A stretch of 64,000 nucleotides of DNA, from assembly GCA_965222515.1 (NCBI GenBank), contig CBDCUE010000017.1:1-64000 (forward strand), in the 5' to 3' direction. Numbering within the stretch: the first letter of the stretch is position 1; every line of letters begins with the position of its first letter. Position numbers and translations under genes: made by a program. Shown piece after piece: positions 1-8,953 of the stretch. Source of the stretch: CBDCUE01 sp965222515. Lineage in GTDB: Bacteria > Pseudomonadota > Alphaproteobacteria > Rickettsiales > JABIRX01. The notes under the pieces are model-generated. The model saw nothing but the letters and a program-made list of their open reading frames with translations. It did no database searches and was not told the origin of the DNA.

Positions 1-1308
1 ACCTGAATGTCTTCTTCCTGAAAATGGCATCCAATCACATCTAAAAGCAGTATGATCATTTACCATAACTGCTGTTGCATCTAAATATTTTACACTATCC
101 ATTGCCACATTCAAATCATTGCTAAAAACCGCTGCTTGGAAAGCATAATCTAAACTATTAGCAAGTTTTATTGCATTTTTTCTATCTTTATAACTATAAA
201 TACAAACTACTGGTCCAAAAATTTCATTTTTTGAAATTATTGCATCCTCTGATGGATTGAAAAGAACCGTTGGCTCATAACAGGTTTCTCCTTTTTTATT
301 ACCTCCTGCAAGCAATTCTGCACCTTGATTAACTGCATCTTTTACCCATTCATAAACTCTTTCCACCTCTTTTATATCTATCAAAGGTCCAACTTCTGTG
401 TCTTTTTTTCTTGCATCACCAACTTTTAATTTTTTTGCTTTTTCTGCTATTTTTTTTGCTAGTTCTAAAGCAATAGATTCTTCTGCATAGATTTTTTGTA
501 CCGAGACACAAACCTGCCCAGCATGATAAAAAGCACCTTTGACTAAACTAGTAACTATCTTATCAAGCTCAATATTTTTATCAACAATAACAGGAGCAAC
601 CCCTCCATGTTCCAAAGCACATCTTGTTCCTTCTGCAAGTTTTTTTCTTAAATACCAACCAACTTTGCTTGAACCTATAAAACTAAAAAATCCAATTCTT
701 TTATCTTCCACCAAAATACTTGCCACCTCATTAGAGCAAATAGCAAGCTGACACCAATCTTTAGCAAGACCAGCTTGATGAACTAACTCCACTAATCTCT
801 TACAACATAATGGAGTGTTACTTGCAGGCTTTATAATCACTGGGCAACCAACTGCAATAGCAGGAATTATTTGATGTACTATTAAATTTAAAGGATGATT
901 AAAAGCACTAACTGCCAAAACCACACCTATAGGCTCATAAGTAGTAAAAGCAAGTTTTCCTTTAGTTGCAACTGTATGACCCATAGGAATTTCTTCCCCT
1001 TTCATAATATGCATTAAATCTTTTGCAGCTAGATTAATACCATCTATTGCTCTTGCCACTTCAATTTTAGCATCGATTAAAGGTTTTCCACCTTCACTGG
1101 CAATTAACATAGCAAAATTATCAGCTTCCTTCTCAACCAAATTCGCCAATTTTTTCAAAACATCAATTCTTTGATAATGCTCTAACCATTTATCTCTATC
1201 CCTAAACAAAGAATAGGCTTTTGTCAAAATTTCTTCAACATCATTTTTATCAATTTTTTTAACCGTTCCAATTTTTTTCAAATCAAACGGACACAAAACA
1301 TCCATCAT
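1..1308 (-). CDS. NAD(P)-dependent aldehyde dehydrogenase, 3' end cut by the window
   Basis: Oxidises an aldehyde to the acid with NAD(P)+ in the cytosol; the substrate cannot be told from sequence. The frame is open from two adjacent ATGs (1306-1308 and 1303-1305) to the window edge, 436 codons of a family usually 450-490 long, so about the last 40 residues are missing. Visible motifs: the cofactor-pocket IIKPASNTPL segment, the FSFIGSS glycine loop, the general-base Glu in ALEHGG (residue 233) and the nucleophile Cys in GQVCVS (residue 267); the 34-residue spacing is the usual one. It is the last gene of a minus-strand run and stands apart from the next gene. Succinate-semialdehyde, lactaldehyde or phosphonoacetaldehyde dehydrogenase are all possible. 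Family call is sure; substrate is not. Confidence 0.9.
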   Translation of the reverse strand, partial: MMDVLCPFDLKKIGTVKKIDKNDVEEILTKAYSLFRDRDKWLEHYQRIDVLKKLANLVEKEADNFAMLIASEGGKPLIDAKIEVARAIDGINLAAKDLMHIMKGEEIPMGHTVATKGKLAFTTYEPIGVVLAVSAFNHPLNLIVHQIIPAIAVGCPVIIKPASNTPLCCKRLVELVHQAGLAKDWCQLAICSNEVASILVEDKRIGFFSFIGSSKVGWYLRKKLAEGTRCALEHGGVAPVIVDKNIELDKIVTSLVKGAFYHAGQVCVSVQKIYAEESIALELAKKIAEKAKKLKVGDARKKDTEVGPLIDIKEVERVYEWVKDAVNQGAELLAGGNKKGETCYEPTVLFNPSEDAIISKNEIFGPVVCIYSYKDRKNAIKLANSLDYAFQAAVFSNDLNVAMDSVKYLDATAVMVNDHTAFRCDWMPFSGRRHSG

Positions 1309-1440
1309 TATTTTTTTAAGTTAAGGTTGTTATTAGCAGATATGCAATCTGTAACATATTTACACAGTTTTCTTTAAGTTACCTATGTTTATTAGTAATA
1401 TCAAAAACTATATAAAAATGCTACCTTTTTTTTATAAAAA

Positions 1441-3039
1441 TTAGCTGCAAATATTAAGATTTTTTTCAATAATTTTGGAATTAATACTAGAACATCCTAA
1501 AATAGAATGAAAAATATAATCGTGATTTAATTTTCTATCTCTAGATTTATTTATTTTTTCTGCAATGCTTTTATATTTTGCTTTGAACTTATTAGAATAC
1601 CAAATAAATGTAGAAACATCTTTTTGTTTATCTAGTATTTTTTTATTAGCAGATCTATAACTACTACCATAATAATTGTTTTCTCCCAAAGAAATTCCAT
1701 GATCTGAACTAAATATTAACAAAGTATTTTTTGCTCTAAAATCGTCTATTATTTTTGCATATACAAAATCAGAATATGTAGCTGCATTTTGATATGAATT
1801 AAATAACTCTGTTTTGCTACATCTTTTAGGATCATTATTAGAACATACGGGGGTTAATGTTCTAAATTTTTCTGGATATCTTTGCTCTATATGCCAATGA
1901 CTACCTTGAGGATTAAAAATAATAAATTTCTTTTTGTGATTTTTATTATCTTCTAAAAAAACATTAATATATTTCAATAATAAATTATCATATAATATTC
2001 CTGTTGGAGATATTGATTTTAAATGTTTTTTGGTAATAGTGTAATCTGTGTTATAAACATATTTAGTAAAACTAGAGGCATAAACTCCTCTAACACTTTG
2101 AGTTCCAATCCATGCTGTTTTATATCCTAATTTTTTAAAAATAGAAATTATTGATGTTTCATTAATTTTCTCATTCCAATTTGGTGATTTACTTCTTGTT
2201 ATCATGCAAGGAATGGATTCTCTAGTTGAAGTGCTACAAGAGGTAAAATTTTTAAAAGAAATTAAATTTTCTTCTTTTGATAATTGAAATTTTTTGTTTT
2301 TTTTCCTCAAAAGTTTTGCTAAAAAATCATATCTTGTAGATTCCCCAACTATTAAGATGACATTCAAATCATCATTTTTTTCTGACTCACTATATTTATA
2401 TAAGTCTTCAATTTTGACAGTAAAGTTATTTTGTAATTTTATTTGTTTTCTATATTCAGTAGTAGCATATATTATGCTAAAAGGTGGGTATTTTTGAATT
2501 GTCGCTTTATTAGCAAAACCATTCTCAAAGAATTCATCATTAAATTCATATAAAAGTGGAGTTATAATCAATAAAGAAATAGTAACGACAATAGCAGATA
2601 ACTTTTTTTGATGTTTTGTAATAAAGTCTTGTTTTATTATAAAAACAAAAAAACTAGCTAATATAATAATTTTTAATATCAAAAAGAAACCCATAAACTC
2701 TCCTATTTGTCCAATATCAACTTCAACCATATCAGCCAACACTCCTGTATCAAAAATCTTATTTAGTTTGCTAACAAAATGGTTAATTACTAAACTACAA
2801 AATAAAATAATAATACTAAAATATTTACCAAAATATTTTAGATAGGATAGAAGATTAAAAAACAAAAAATTAAAAACAACAAAGGTTGTTAATTCTAATG
2901 AAAATGAAAAAACAAGATAAGTAGAATTTATTTCTAAAGAATCTATTCTAGAATTTATTATTGGTATGTTTAAAAATAAATTAACGACAGCAAAAAAAAT
3001 GTAATTAATAGTAAAAAATTTTAATGTTTTCTTTTTCAT
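1441..3039 (-). CDS. EptA/YhjW-like phosphoethanolamine transferase (sulfatase-fold membrane enzyme)
   Basis: Probably moves phosphoethanolamine from phosphatidylethanolamine onto lipid A or another envelope glycan, on the periplasmic side of the inner membrane. The N-terminal ~180 residues hold about five hydrophobic segments; the rest is an alkaline-phosphatase/sulfatase fold. Metal-site motifs are GEST early in the domain and SDHG near the end; the nucleophile Thr lies in the STSTRESIPCM segment, matching the family pattern with a following PCM. I chose the ATG at 3037-3039 (532 aa); an upstream TTG at 3061-3063 would add eight residues but has no better ribosome site. No operon partner. 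Substrate (lipid A, heptose, osmoregulated glucan) cannot be decided. Confidence 0.82.
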   Translation of the reverse strand: MKKKTLKFFTINYIFFAVVNLFLNIPIINSRIDSLEINSTYLVFSFSLELTTFVVFNFLFFNLLSYLKYFGKYFSIIILFCSLVINHFVSKLNKIFDTGVLADMVEVDIGQIGEFMGFFLILKIIILASFFVFIIKQDFITKHQKKLSAIVVTISLLIITPLLYEFNDEFFENGFANKATIQKYPPFSIIYATTEYRKQIKLQNNFTVKIEDLYKYSESEKNDDLNVILIVGESTRYDFLAKLLRKKNKKFQLSKEENLISFKNFTSCSTSTRESIPCMITRSKSPNWNEKINETSIISIFKKLGYKTAWIGTQSVRGVYASSFTKYVYNTDYTITKKHLKSISPTGILYDNLLLKYINVFLEDNKNHKKKFIIFNPQGSHWHIEQRYPEKFRTLTPVCSNNDPKRCSKTELFNSYQNAATYSDFVYAKIIDDFRAKNTLLIFSSDHGISLGENNYYGSSYRSANKKILDKQKDVSTFIWYSNKFKAKYKSIAEKINKSRDRKLNHDYIFHSILGCSSINSKIIEKNLNICS

Positions 3040-3116
3040 AAATATAATTGTAATTATAAGCAATCTTATTATATAGCTATTATATATATATACAATAATA
3101 TTGAGAATAAATTAAC

Positions 3117-3144
3117 AAAAAAAGACCTTTATAAAAGGTTTTTT
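3117..3144 (-). terminator. Rho-independent terminator, probably bidirectional
   Basis: A CCTTT/AAAGG stem with an ATA loop is flanked by seven A on one side and six T on the other, so a hairpin plus U-tract forms in either direction. It lies downstream of the minus-strand hydrolase gene that ends at 3269. Confidence 0.6.
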
Positions 3145-3268
3145 ATAAGCATTCTATTCAATTTCAACAAACTGCACTATTAATTTATAATTAATTGCAC
3201 AAATAGTATTACGACACAGCTTGAAAAGGAGAAAGGTAATTTCTTAGAGCATAATATTCCTATTACTA

Positions 3269-3874
3269 TTACAGCACTGGAAAATGCCCAGCATCATCTA
3301 GCAAAAATAATTCACTATTTGCTAAAATATTTTGATAAAATTCTCCTTGTTGATGATGAACAATTTTGTCATTCCTACTATAAATTAATTTTGTATTTAC
3401 AGCAAAATCTTTGTAGAACAAGCCATTAAAATTTTTCAAAAAACATAACCAATATAATAATTGTTCTTGGTTATAATTACCTAATTCTAACTTTTCTCTT
3501 AATTTTTTAGCATTTTTATTGCCAATCAATATCAAACTCTGAAATTTTTTTAATAATTTTGTTTTATCTTTTTTTACCTCATCATAAAAATTATCAAATA
3601 ATTCTTTTCTAATACCATATTTTTGATCAATAAATTGATATGGAGTAGCAATTAAAATTAATTCTTTTACTTTTAGCATTCTTGAAAACTTCAAAGCAAG
3701 TTGTCCACCTTCTGACCAACCAATAACCTTATCATATTTTTTACCTTTTAGATTTTTAGACACCTGATCTATATCATCTTTCATATAATCCAAAATATCA
3801 GCTTCTATATTTAAAGTTTGATTTAAAAAATACGGATTTTGGGCCCAACCAGAAATAGTTAAAATGTTATTCAT
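3269..3874 (-). CDS. Small alpha/beta hydrolase, BioH/BioG-like carboxylesterase
   Basis: A 201-residue alpha/beta hydrolase without lid extension. The nucleophile elbow is GWSEGG (Ser54); the acid is likely Asp169 in SRNDK and the base His197 in AGHFP at the extreme C-terminus. This compact form resembles BioG/BioH-type enzymes that demethylate pimeloyl-ACP methyl ester in biotin synthesis. A bioD gene about 30 kb away shows that at least part of biotin synthesis is kept, which makes a BioH role attractive, but the gene is not in a bio operon here. A generic esterase is the alternative. No SD sequence is evident; ATG at 3872-3874. Confidence 0.7.
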   Translation of the reverse strand: MNNILTISGWAQNPYFLNQTLNIEADILDYMKDDIDQVSKNLKGKKYDKVIGWSEGGQLALKFSRMLKVKELILIATPYQFIDQKYGIRKELFDNFYDEVKKDKTKLLKKFQSLILIGNKNAKKLREKLELGNYNQEQLLYWLCFLKNFNGLFYKDFAVNTKLIYSRNDKIVHHQQGEFYQNILANSELFLLDDAGHFPVL

Positions 3875-4065
3875 TATTATTTTTTATGTGATATTTATAT
3901 AAACAGCCTACATAGCAATAGAAAATTATGCTCGGGGTCATCTTCTATTATAACACAGGCTCTAGGGAAGAGAAATTTCCTCAAATGTTTTTGCTATTTA
4001 CCGCAAGCTGAAAGGGATTACTAATAATTCCTTAAAACATCTTAATTTAATATAAAATCATCAAA

Positions 4066-5676
4066 ATGATAGAAATAAAATTAGATAATAAAGTCTTTCA
4101 ATTATCCAAAAGGCAATTAAAAGAATTATATTATGATATCTCTGCTAAAAACAGAGAGGTTCCCAGGCATTTAGAAAAAATAGGAGATACAATTGCTCAA
4201 TATGACAATTTAAAATTCTTATTATTTAAAAAATATATAGCTCTAAAACTATTTGATATTACCTTAACAATTAATAATAAATTTGGAATTTGTTTTGCTC
4301 TTGTTTCAACAGATTATGAAATTAGAAAATTCAATCCATCAAAAGAAATAAAACAAAGTTTAAATTTACAAACTATTTTTAGTAAAATTAAAAATAGTAA
4401 TAAATATGAAAAATTCTTATCTTTATTTAAAAAATATAATAAGATTTATCATAATGACCCACAGTTTTTATTATTTATTTATTATTTTTCCAAAGATCTA
4501 GCCCTTTTTATTAAAGAGAAATCTTTTTTTAAAAAAAAATATGATAATAGTTTAGTTTTTATTTTAAAAGAATTTAAATTTAAATTAAATGATGCTTTAT
4601 ATCTAACCTCCAACGAATCAGGTTATGATTTCTTTAAAATCACCAAAGAATTATTATTCTCTGGTGCAAATCCTAATAAAGCGATCATCAATGCTATTCA
4701 GATCTCTAATTTAGAATCCGTTGTATTTCTATTAAATAATGGAGTGAATATTAATTTAACTGATAAGAACAAAAGCTCTTTATTGACATTAGCGGTTGAA
4801 AAAGGTAATGCAATTTTAAGCGACATAATACTCAAAGCAGGTGTTAATATTAATCATCAGGATATAGATGGCGAAACAGCCTTAATGAAAGCTTGCAAAA
4901 GAGGGGATTTAATAATCACTTATCTTTTAATTAAAAGCAAAGCAAAAATTAATATTGAAGATAATTTAGGTAATACAGCTTTTGTCTTTGCAGTAACAAA
5001 AAGCTTTCCTTCCATAATAAAAATACTATTAAAAAATGGAGTTAATTACCATCTAATGAAATCTTTATTAACTCCTCATCACAAAATAGAAAGAAGAATT
5101 TTTATAAAAGTTTTAATAAACTCTTGTAAATGTGATATAGAGCAATATCATCATATGGTCAAAAAACAGATAAAAAATGCTGGCTTATTAAGTAAATATA
5201 AAAATGAATTTAAATATGCAGTGCAAGAATTATCAGAAGATAAAAATTTTCAAGGTTTTACAACTCCAAAAGATGAAAAAAAAGAATTAAAAGAATCTAA
5301 AACAGTAGATGAATTGATAGAAGATTTAGTGGAAGCAGTTATTTTTGGCAATTCTTCCAAAGTTCAATCTTTATTATCACAAGGTGCTAAAACCACGGTT
5401 AGAAACAAATATAATTTAGGTCATACAGATTTTATTCATTTATCAGTTTGGCATAATGATATTACGACAACAGGATTATTATTAGAATATGGCACTGATG
5501 TAAATTTGAAAAACACTAGCGGTAACACACCTATATTTCTAGCTATCACTAAAAAAAACAAAAATATGTTTCTATTATTAAGGGAGCATAAGGCTGACAT
5601 TAATTTAGTAAATAATTTTGGTAACTCTGCTTATGATCTTTTGAAGCAAAACAACTTACTTTTATGGTTAAAATAG
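4066..5676 (+). CDS. Ankyrin-repeat protein
   Basis: A 536-residue soluble protein with no signal peptide or membrane segment. From about residue 200 to 330 and again from about 425 to the end it carries ankyrin repeats, seen as the recurring pattern of LLxNGVNIN, DxDGETALMKAC and GNTAFxxAV type segments; the first 190 residues are Lys/Phe/Leu-rich and not recognised. Ankyrin repeats bind proteins; in host-associated alphaproteobacteria such proteins are often effectors, but nothing here shows secretion. The last 13 bases overlap the start of folP, so the two are probably cotranscribed and translationally coupled. Confidence 0.85.
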   Translation: MIEIKLDNKVFQLSKRQLKELYYDISAKNREVPRHLEKIGDTIAQYDNLKFLLFKKYIALKLFDITLTINNKFGICFALVSTDYEIRKFNPSKEIKQSLNLQTIFSKIKNSNKYEKFLSLFKKYNKIYHNDPQFLLFIYYFSKDLALFIKEKSFFKKKYDNSLVFILKEFKFKLNDALYLTSNESGYDFFKITKELLFSGANPNKAIINAIQISNLESVVFLLNNGVNINLTDKNKSSLLTLAVEKGNAILSDIILKAGVNINHQDIDGETALMKACKRGDLIITYLLIKSKAKINIEDNLGNTAFVFAVTKSFPSIIKILLKNGVNYHLMKSLLTPHHKIERRIFIKVLINSCKCDIEQYHHMVKKQIKNAGLLSKYKNEFKYAVQELSEDKNFQGFTTPKDEKKELKESKTVDELIEDLVEAVIFGNSSKVQSLLSQGAKTTVRNKYNLGHTDFIHLSVWHNDITTTGLLLEYGTDVNLKNTSGNTPIFLAITKKNKNMFLLLREHKADINLVNNFGNSAYDLLKQNNLLLWLK

Positions 5677-6443
5677 TTGGCATTTTAAATATTACCCCTG
5701 ATTCATTTTCTGATGGAGGAAAATTTAATAAGCAACAAGAAGCTTTAGAAAAAGCAGTAAAACTACTGCAAGAGGGAGCAGATATCATAGATATTGGAGC
5801 AGAATCCACAAGACCACAAGCAAAGTTAATTGATTATAAAACAGAATGGCAGAGATTAGAAAACATCTTGCCTCAATTAATTAATTTATGTCACCAATCA
5901 GAAAAAAAAGTTAGTTTAGATAGTAGACATAGTGAAACAATAGAAAAAGCTCTTAATTTAGGATTAGATATGATTAATGATGTTTCAGGTGGTAATAATT
6001 TAGCAATCATCAAGCTAGCTAAAAAATTTTCTGTTCCAATAGTAATAAATCATAATTTAGGACTACCTGCTTCTCCTGAAAAAATTATAGGTAAAAAATT
6101 AGATATTTGTCAAATTCTAATAAATTGGGCAGAGGAAAAAATAGAGTTTTTAATTAATAATGGCATTAAAAGAAAAAACATTATTATAGATTTAGGTATT
6201 GGTTTTGGCAAAGATCAAGAGCAATCTTTAAAAATTTTGGCTAATATAAAAAAATTCCAAATTCTAAAAACCCCTCTTTACATAGGACATTCCAGAAAAT
6301 CATTTTTAAATAAATTCACTCCTAAAAATTTATCTGATAAAGATAATTTAACTTTAGAATTTTCTAAAAAAATAGCAAATTATGTAGATTATTTAAGAGT
6401 ACATAATGTATTATTGCATTCTAATACTATTTTAGTTTTATAA
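5664..6443 (+). CDS. folP: Dihydropteroate synthase
   Basis: Condenses 6-hydroxymethyl-dihydropterin pyrophosphate with p-aminobenzoate to dihydropteroate in folate synthesis; target of sulfonamides. A TIM barrel of 259 aa, the normal length. Motifs in order: ILNITPDSFSDGG at the N-terminus, DIIDIGAESTRP, NDVSGG, the IIDLGIGFGK pterin-site strand, and GHSRKSF near the end. The ATG at 5664 lies within the end of the ankyrin gene (13-base overlap), so translation is probably coupled. No folK or folE is nearby. The stop codon lies inside the left arm of a long inverted repeat. Confidence 0.97.
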   Translation: MVKIVGILNITPDSFSDGGKFNKQQEALEKAVKLLQEGADIIDIGAESTRPQAKLIDYKTEWQRLENILPQLINLCHQSEKKVSLDSRHSETIEKALNLGLDMINDVSGGNNLAIIKLAKKFSVPIVINHNLGLPASPEKIIGKKLDICQILINWAEEKIEFLINNGIKRKNIIIDLGIGFGKDQEQSLKILANIKKFQILKTPLYIGHSRKSFLNKFTPKNLSDKDNLTLEFSKKIANYVDYLRVHNVLLHSNTILVL

Positions 6444-6584
6444 TTGACCTATAGCCTTCAATCTGCTTAGCATAAATTGCTTTTTTTAATAATCTGTTAG
6501 CTATGGCTAACAAATAATTAAAAAAAACAATTTCTACTAAACATCTTTTTAGTATAGGTCAATTATAAAGCTAAAATAGTATAA
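6422..6584. repeat. MITE-like element with ~32-bp inverted ends
   Basis: Left arm 6422-6453 and right arm 6553-6584 are inverted copies with only two or three mismatches; both contain the core ATAATTGACCTATA or its complement. The left arm overlaps the 3' end of folP. Parts of the same sequence recur at about 28531-28577 and 33409-33453, so this is a dispersed family. It could also act as a folP transcript end. Confidence 0.7.
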
Positions 6585-6599
6585 TAGCATTTGCTAACA

Positions 6600-6665
6600 G
6601 GCTGTGTCATAGAAAAAATAACATTTTTTAGCAAATAATTTCCCCCGCCCTCATCCATGTAGAAT
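6600..6665 (-). repeat. Partial copy of a dispersed intergenic repeat (reverse orientation)
   Basis: Read on the minus strand, this stretch carries CATGGATGAGG and then the AAAAAATGTTATTTTTTCTA block also seen at about 34375-34430. It is a truncated, inverted copy of the repeat family described at 14800, 34312 and 44440. Confidence 0.5.
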
Positions 6666-6699
6666 TTTTCTTGTCAAATATGCAATAGTAATGGTTTTT

Positions 6700-8949
6700 T
6701 TAGAATCTAGTACCAAAATTAATTCTAAAAGTTTCTATATTGTCATATTCTTCTTTTTTTATAGCTTTGGCAAAATCAAATCTAATTGGTCCTAGTGGAG
6801 ATCTCCAATTAATACCAAAACCTACTGATTGTCTTAAAGAACCATTGTCAGAAATTCCTGTGTTATTATCAACACCAGCATTAGTTACTGTTCCTGCTTC
6901 ATAAAACAAGCTACCTTTGAACCCTAATTCTTCAGGTAAACCAAGTGGAAATAATAATTCACCAGATGCTTTATAATAATATTTTCCACCTAAAGAAGCT
7001 CCAAACTCATCTCTTGGACCAATACCAGCATTTCTAAAGCCTTTTAGGCTAGCCCCTCCTAAAAAGAAACGGTAATTAATCCTAATTTCTTTGTTAAAAT
7101 CTTCTATTACTCCTCCTTTTAATAAAGTTCTAAAAACTATTTTTTTCTTCCAGATAGGAAAGTAATGAGCATAGGTTGGTTCTATTTTTAAAAATGTGGT
7201 ATCACCTCCAACTCCTGCAAAACTTGTTCCAAATCTCAGAACATAACCTGATTTTGTATCAAAAGTTCTGTCTCTTTTATCAAAAGATAGGTTTTGTACT
7301 AATGCAGAATAGATAAAATCTCCTTCTTGACCAGCTAAAAAGTTAGAAGATGATGAAGAAACATTTTTTACTTGGTCTATTTTGTAAGTGTAAGAAAGGC
7401 TTTGGGATAGATTTTCTGTTATATCATAAAAAATTCTATTAGAAATACCTTGAGATATAATTTCTGTATCACTCTCTTCTAAATTTCTTCTACTGTCAAA
7501 AATATCAAAACCATAAGAAAATTCTCTGTTAAAAAAATTAGGTATTACATAGCTAATATCTACATTCTGACTTCTACTGGTTTTTTGAGTGTTTAATGAT
7601 ATGGAGTGCCCTTTTCCTTTTAGGTTTCGTTCTTTTATACTTGCATTCCCTAAAAATCTTTCTGTAGTAGAATATCCAAAACCAAAATTTAATTCACCAG
7701 TTGATTGCTCTTTTACCTCAAAAACAATATCCATCAAGTCTGTTCCTTGAACAGGAAACTTTTTTATTTGAACTGAACTAAAGAATCTAAGATTCTCTAA
7801 TCTTCTTCTAGATCTTTTTAATTTTGTATTGTTAAAAATATCTCCTTCTAAAATCCTTATTTCTCTTCTTAAAACTTGATCTTCGGTGATATTATTACCA
7901 ATTATTTTTATTTGTCTTATATATATTTTTTTATTCTTTTTGATAGAAAAAATAACTTTGGAAAATTTTGCTTCATTATTATTTGAGATGTCATAGTTTA
8001 CATTTGCAAAAGCAAAGCCTTTGTCATTCAAGTGGCTAAGTATTTTATCAACAGATGATTCAATTTTATCTAATGAAAATCTTTTACCTTCTTTAAAAGT
8101 GATGAATTTTTGTAATTCTAATACATTAATATCATCATAAGCAGATGTTATCTCCGTCTCTTTAAACTTGTAAACACTTCCTTCTTTAATATAAAAGTTA
8201 ATAATAAAGCTATTTAATTCTTTTAGATATTCAACAGTGGAGTTGATTAATTTAAAGTTTGCATATCCTTGATTAAAATAATATCTAGTTATTAACCTTT
8301 TATCGTAAGCAGTTTTGTCAGGATCAAAAAAACTAGAACTTCCTCTATACCATTTGGTTTCTTTACTAATTAAAATATCTCTTAATTCTTCTGATCTTAA
8401 TTTTTTGTTATTATGAAAGTATATTTTTTTAATTCTTGCTTTTTTTCCTTCATTTATTCTTAAAATTAAATCAATTCTGTTATCTTTTAATATTTTTAAT
8501 TTAGGAGTTATTTTTATATTTATTCTTCCTGATCTTTTATAAATTTCTGTAATTCTTTGAATGTCTTTGATTAATTGTGCTTTGGTATAAATTGATCTTT
8601 CACTAAGTTCTATTTCTTGAGTAATTACATCATTGCTCAAAGCTTTGTTACCTATTAATTCAACAGTGTGAATAGTAGGATTTTCTTTTAAATTAACTGT
8701 TAAAGTTTTTTTTGTAATTTTAAAGCCAATATCTGCAAATAAAGATGAATTATATAATTTTTGTAAGACTTTATTTAAGTCAGCAATGTTATCTATATTA
8801 TATCCTTTGAAATATGATTTTATAGTGTTGTTTTCTATTCTTTTATTACCAACAATCTTTATAGTTTTGTTGCTTTTAGCAAAAGATGAAAAAGAGAATA
8901 TGGTAATTAAAATTATGATTACAATATTTCTTACATTAATGTTTTTCAT
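6700..8949 (-). CDS. bamA: Outer-membrane beta-barrel assembly protein BamA
   Basis: Central subunit of the BAM complex that folds and inserts outer-membrane proteins. 749 residues: signal peptide to about residue 24 (ends SFA|KS), POTRA domains to about residue 390, then a C-terminal 16-strand barrel ending in Phe (INFGTRF), the usual sorting signal. The L6-loop motif reads LKGFR, the counterpart of VRGY/F, keeping the conserved Arg. Its start lies four bases after the rseP stop, the classic rseP-bamA order, so the two are one transcript. Genes that often follow (skp, lpxD) are absent here. Confidence 0.97.
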   Translation of the reverse strand: MKNINVRNIVIIILITIFSFSSFAKSNKTIKIVGNKRIENNTIKSYFKGYNIDNIADLNKVLQKLYNSSLFADIGFKITKKTLTVNLKENPTIHTVELIGNKALSNDVITQEIELSERSIYTKAQLIKDIQRITEIYKRSGRINIKITPKLKILKDNRIDLILRINEGKKARIKKIYFHNNKKLRSEELRDILISKETKWYRGSSSFFDPDKTAYDKRLITRYYFNQGYANFKLINSTVEYLKELNSFIINFYIKEGSVYKFKETEITSAYDDINVLELQKFITFKEGKRFSLDKIESSVDKILSHLNDKGFAFANVNYDISNNNEAKFSKVIFSIKKNKKIYIRQIKIIGNNITEDQVLRREIRILEGDIFNNTKLKRSRRRLENLRFFSSVQIKKFPVQGTDLMDIVFEVKEQSTGELNFGFGYSTTERFLGNASIKERNLKGKGHSISLNTQKTSRSQNVDISYVIPNFFNREFSYGFDIFDSRRNLEESDTEIISQGISNRIFYDITENLSQSLSYTYKIDQVKNVSSSSSNFLAGQEGDFIYSALVQNLSFDKRDRTFDTKSGYVLRFGTSFAGVGGDTTFLKIEPTYAHYFPIWKKKIVFRTLLKGGVIEDFNKEIRINYRFFLGGASLKGFRNAGIGPRDEFGASLGGKYYYKASGELLFPLGLPEELGFKGSLFYEAGTVTNAGVDNNTGISDNGSLRQSVGFGINWRSPLGPIRFDFAKAIKKEEYDNIETFRINFGTRF

Positions 8950-8953
8950 AGAT

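Noticed and set aside
539..751. 70-codon plus frame within the aldehyde dehydrogenase
   Set aside because: Shadow of the dehydrogenase reading frame on the other strand.
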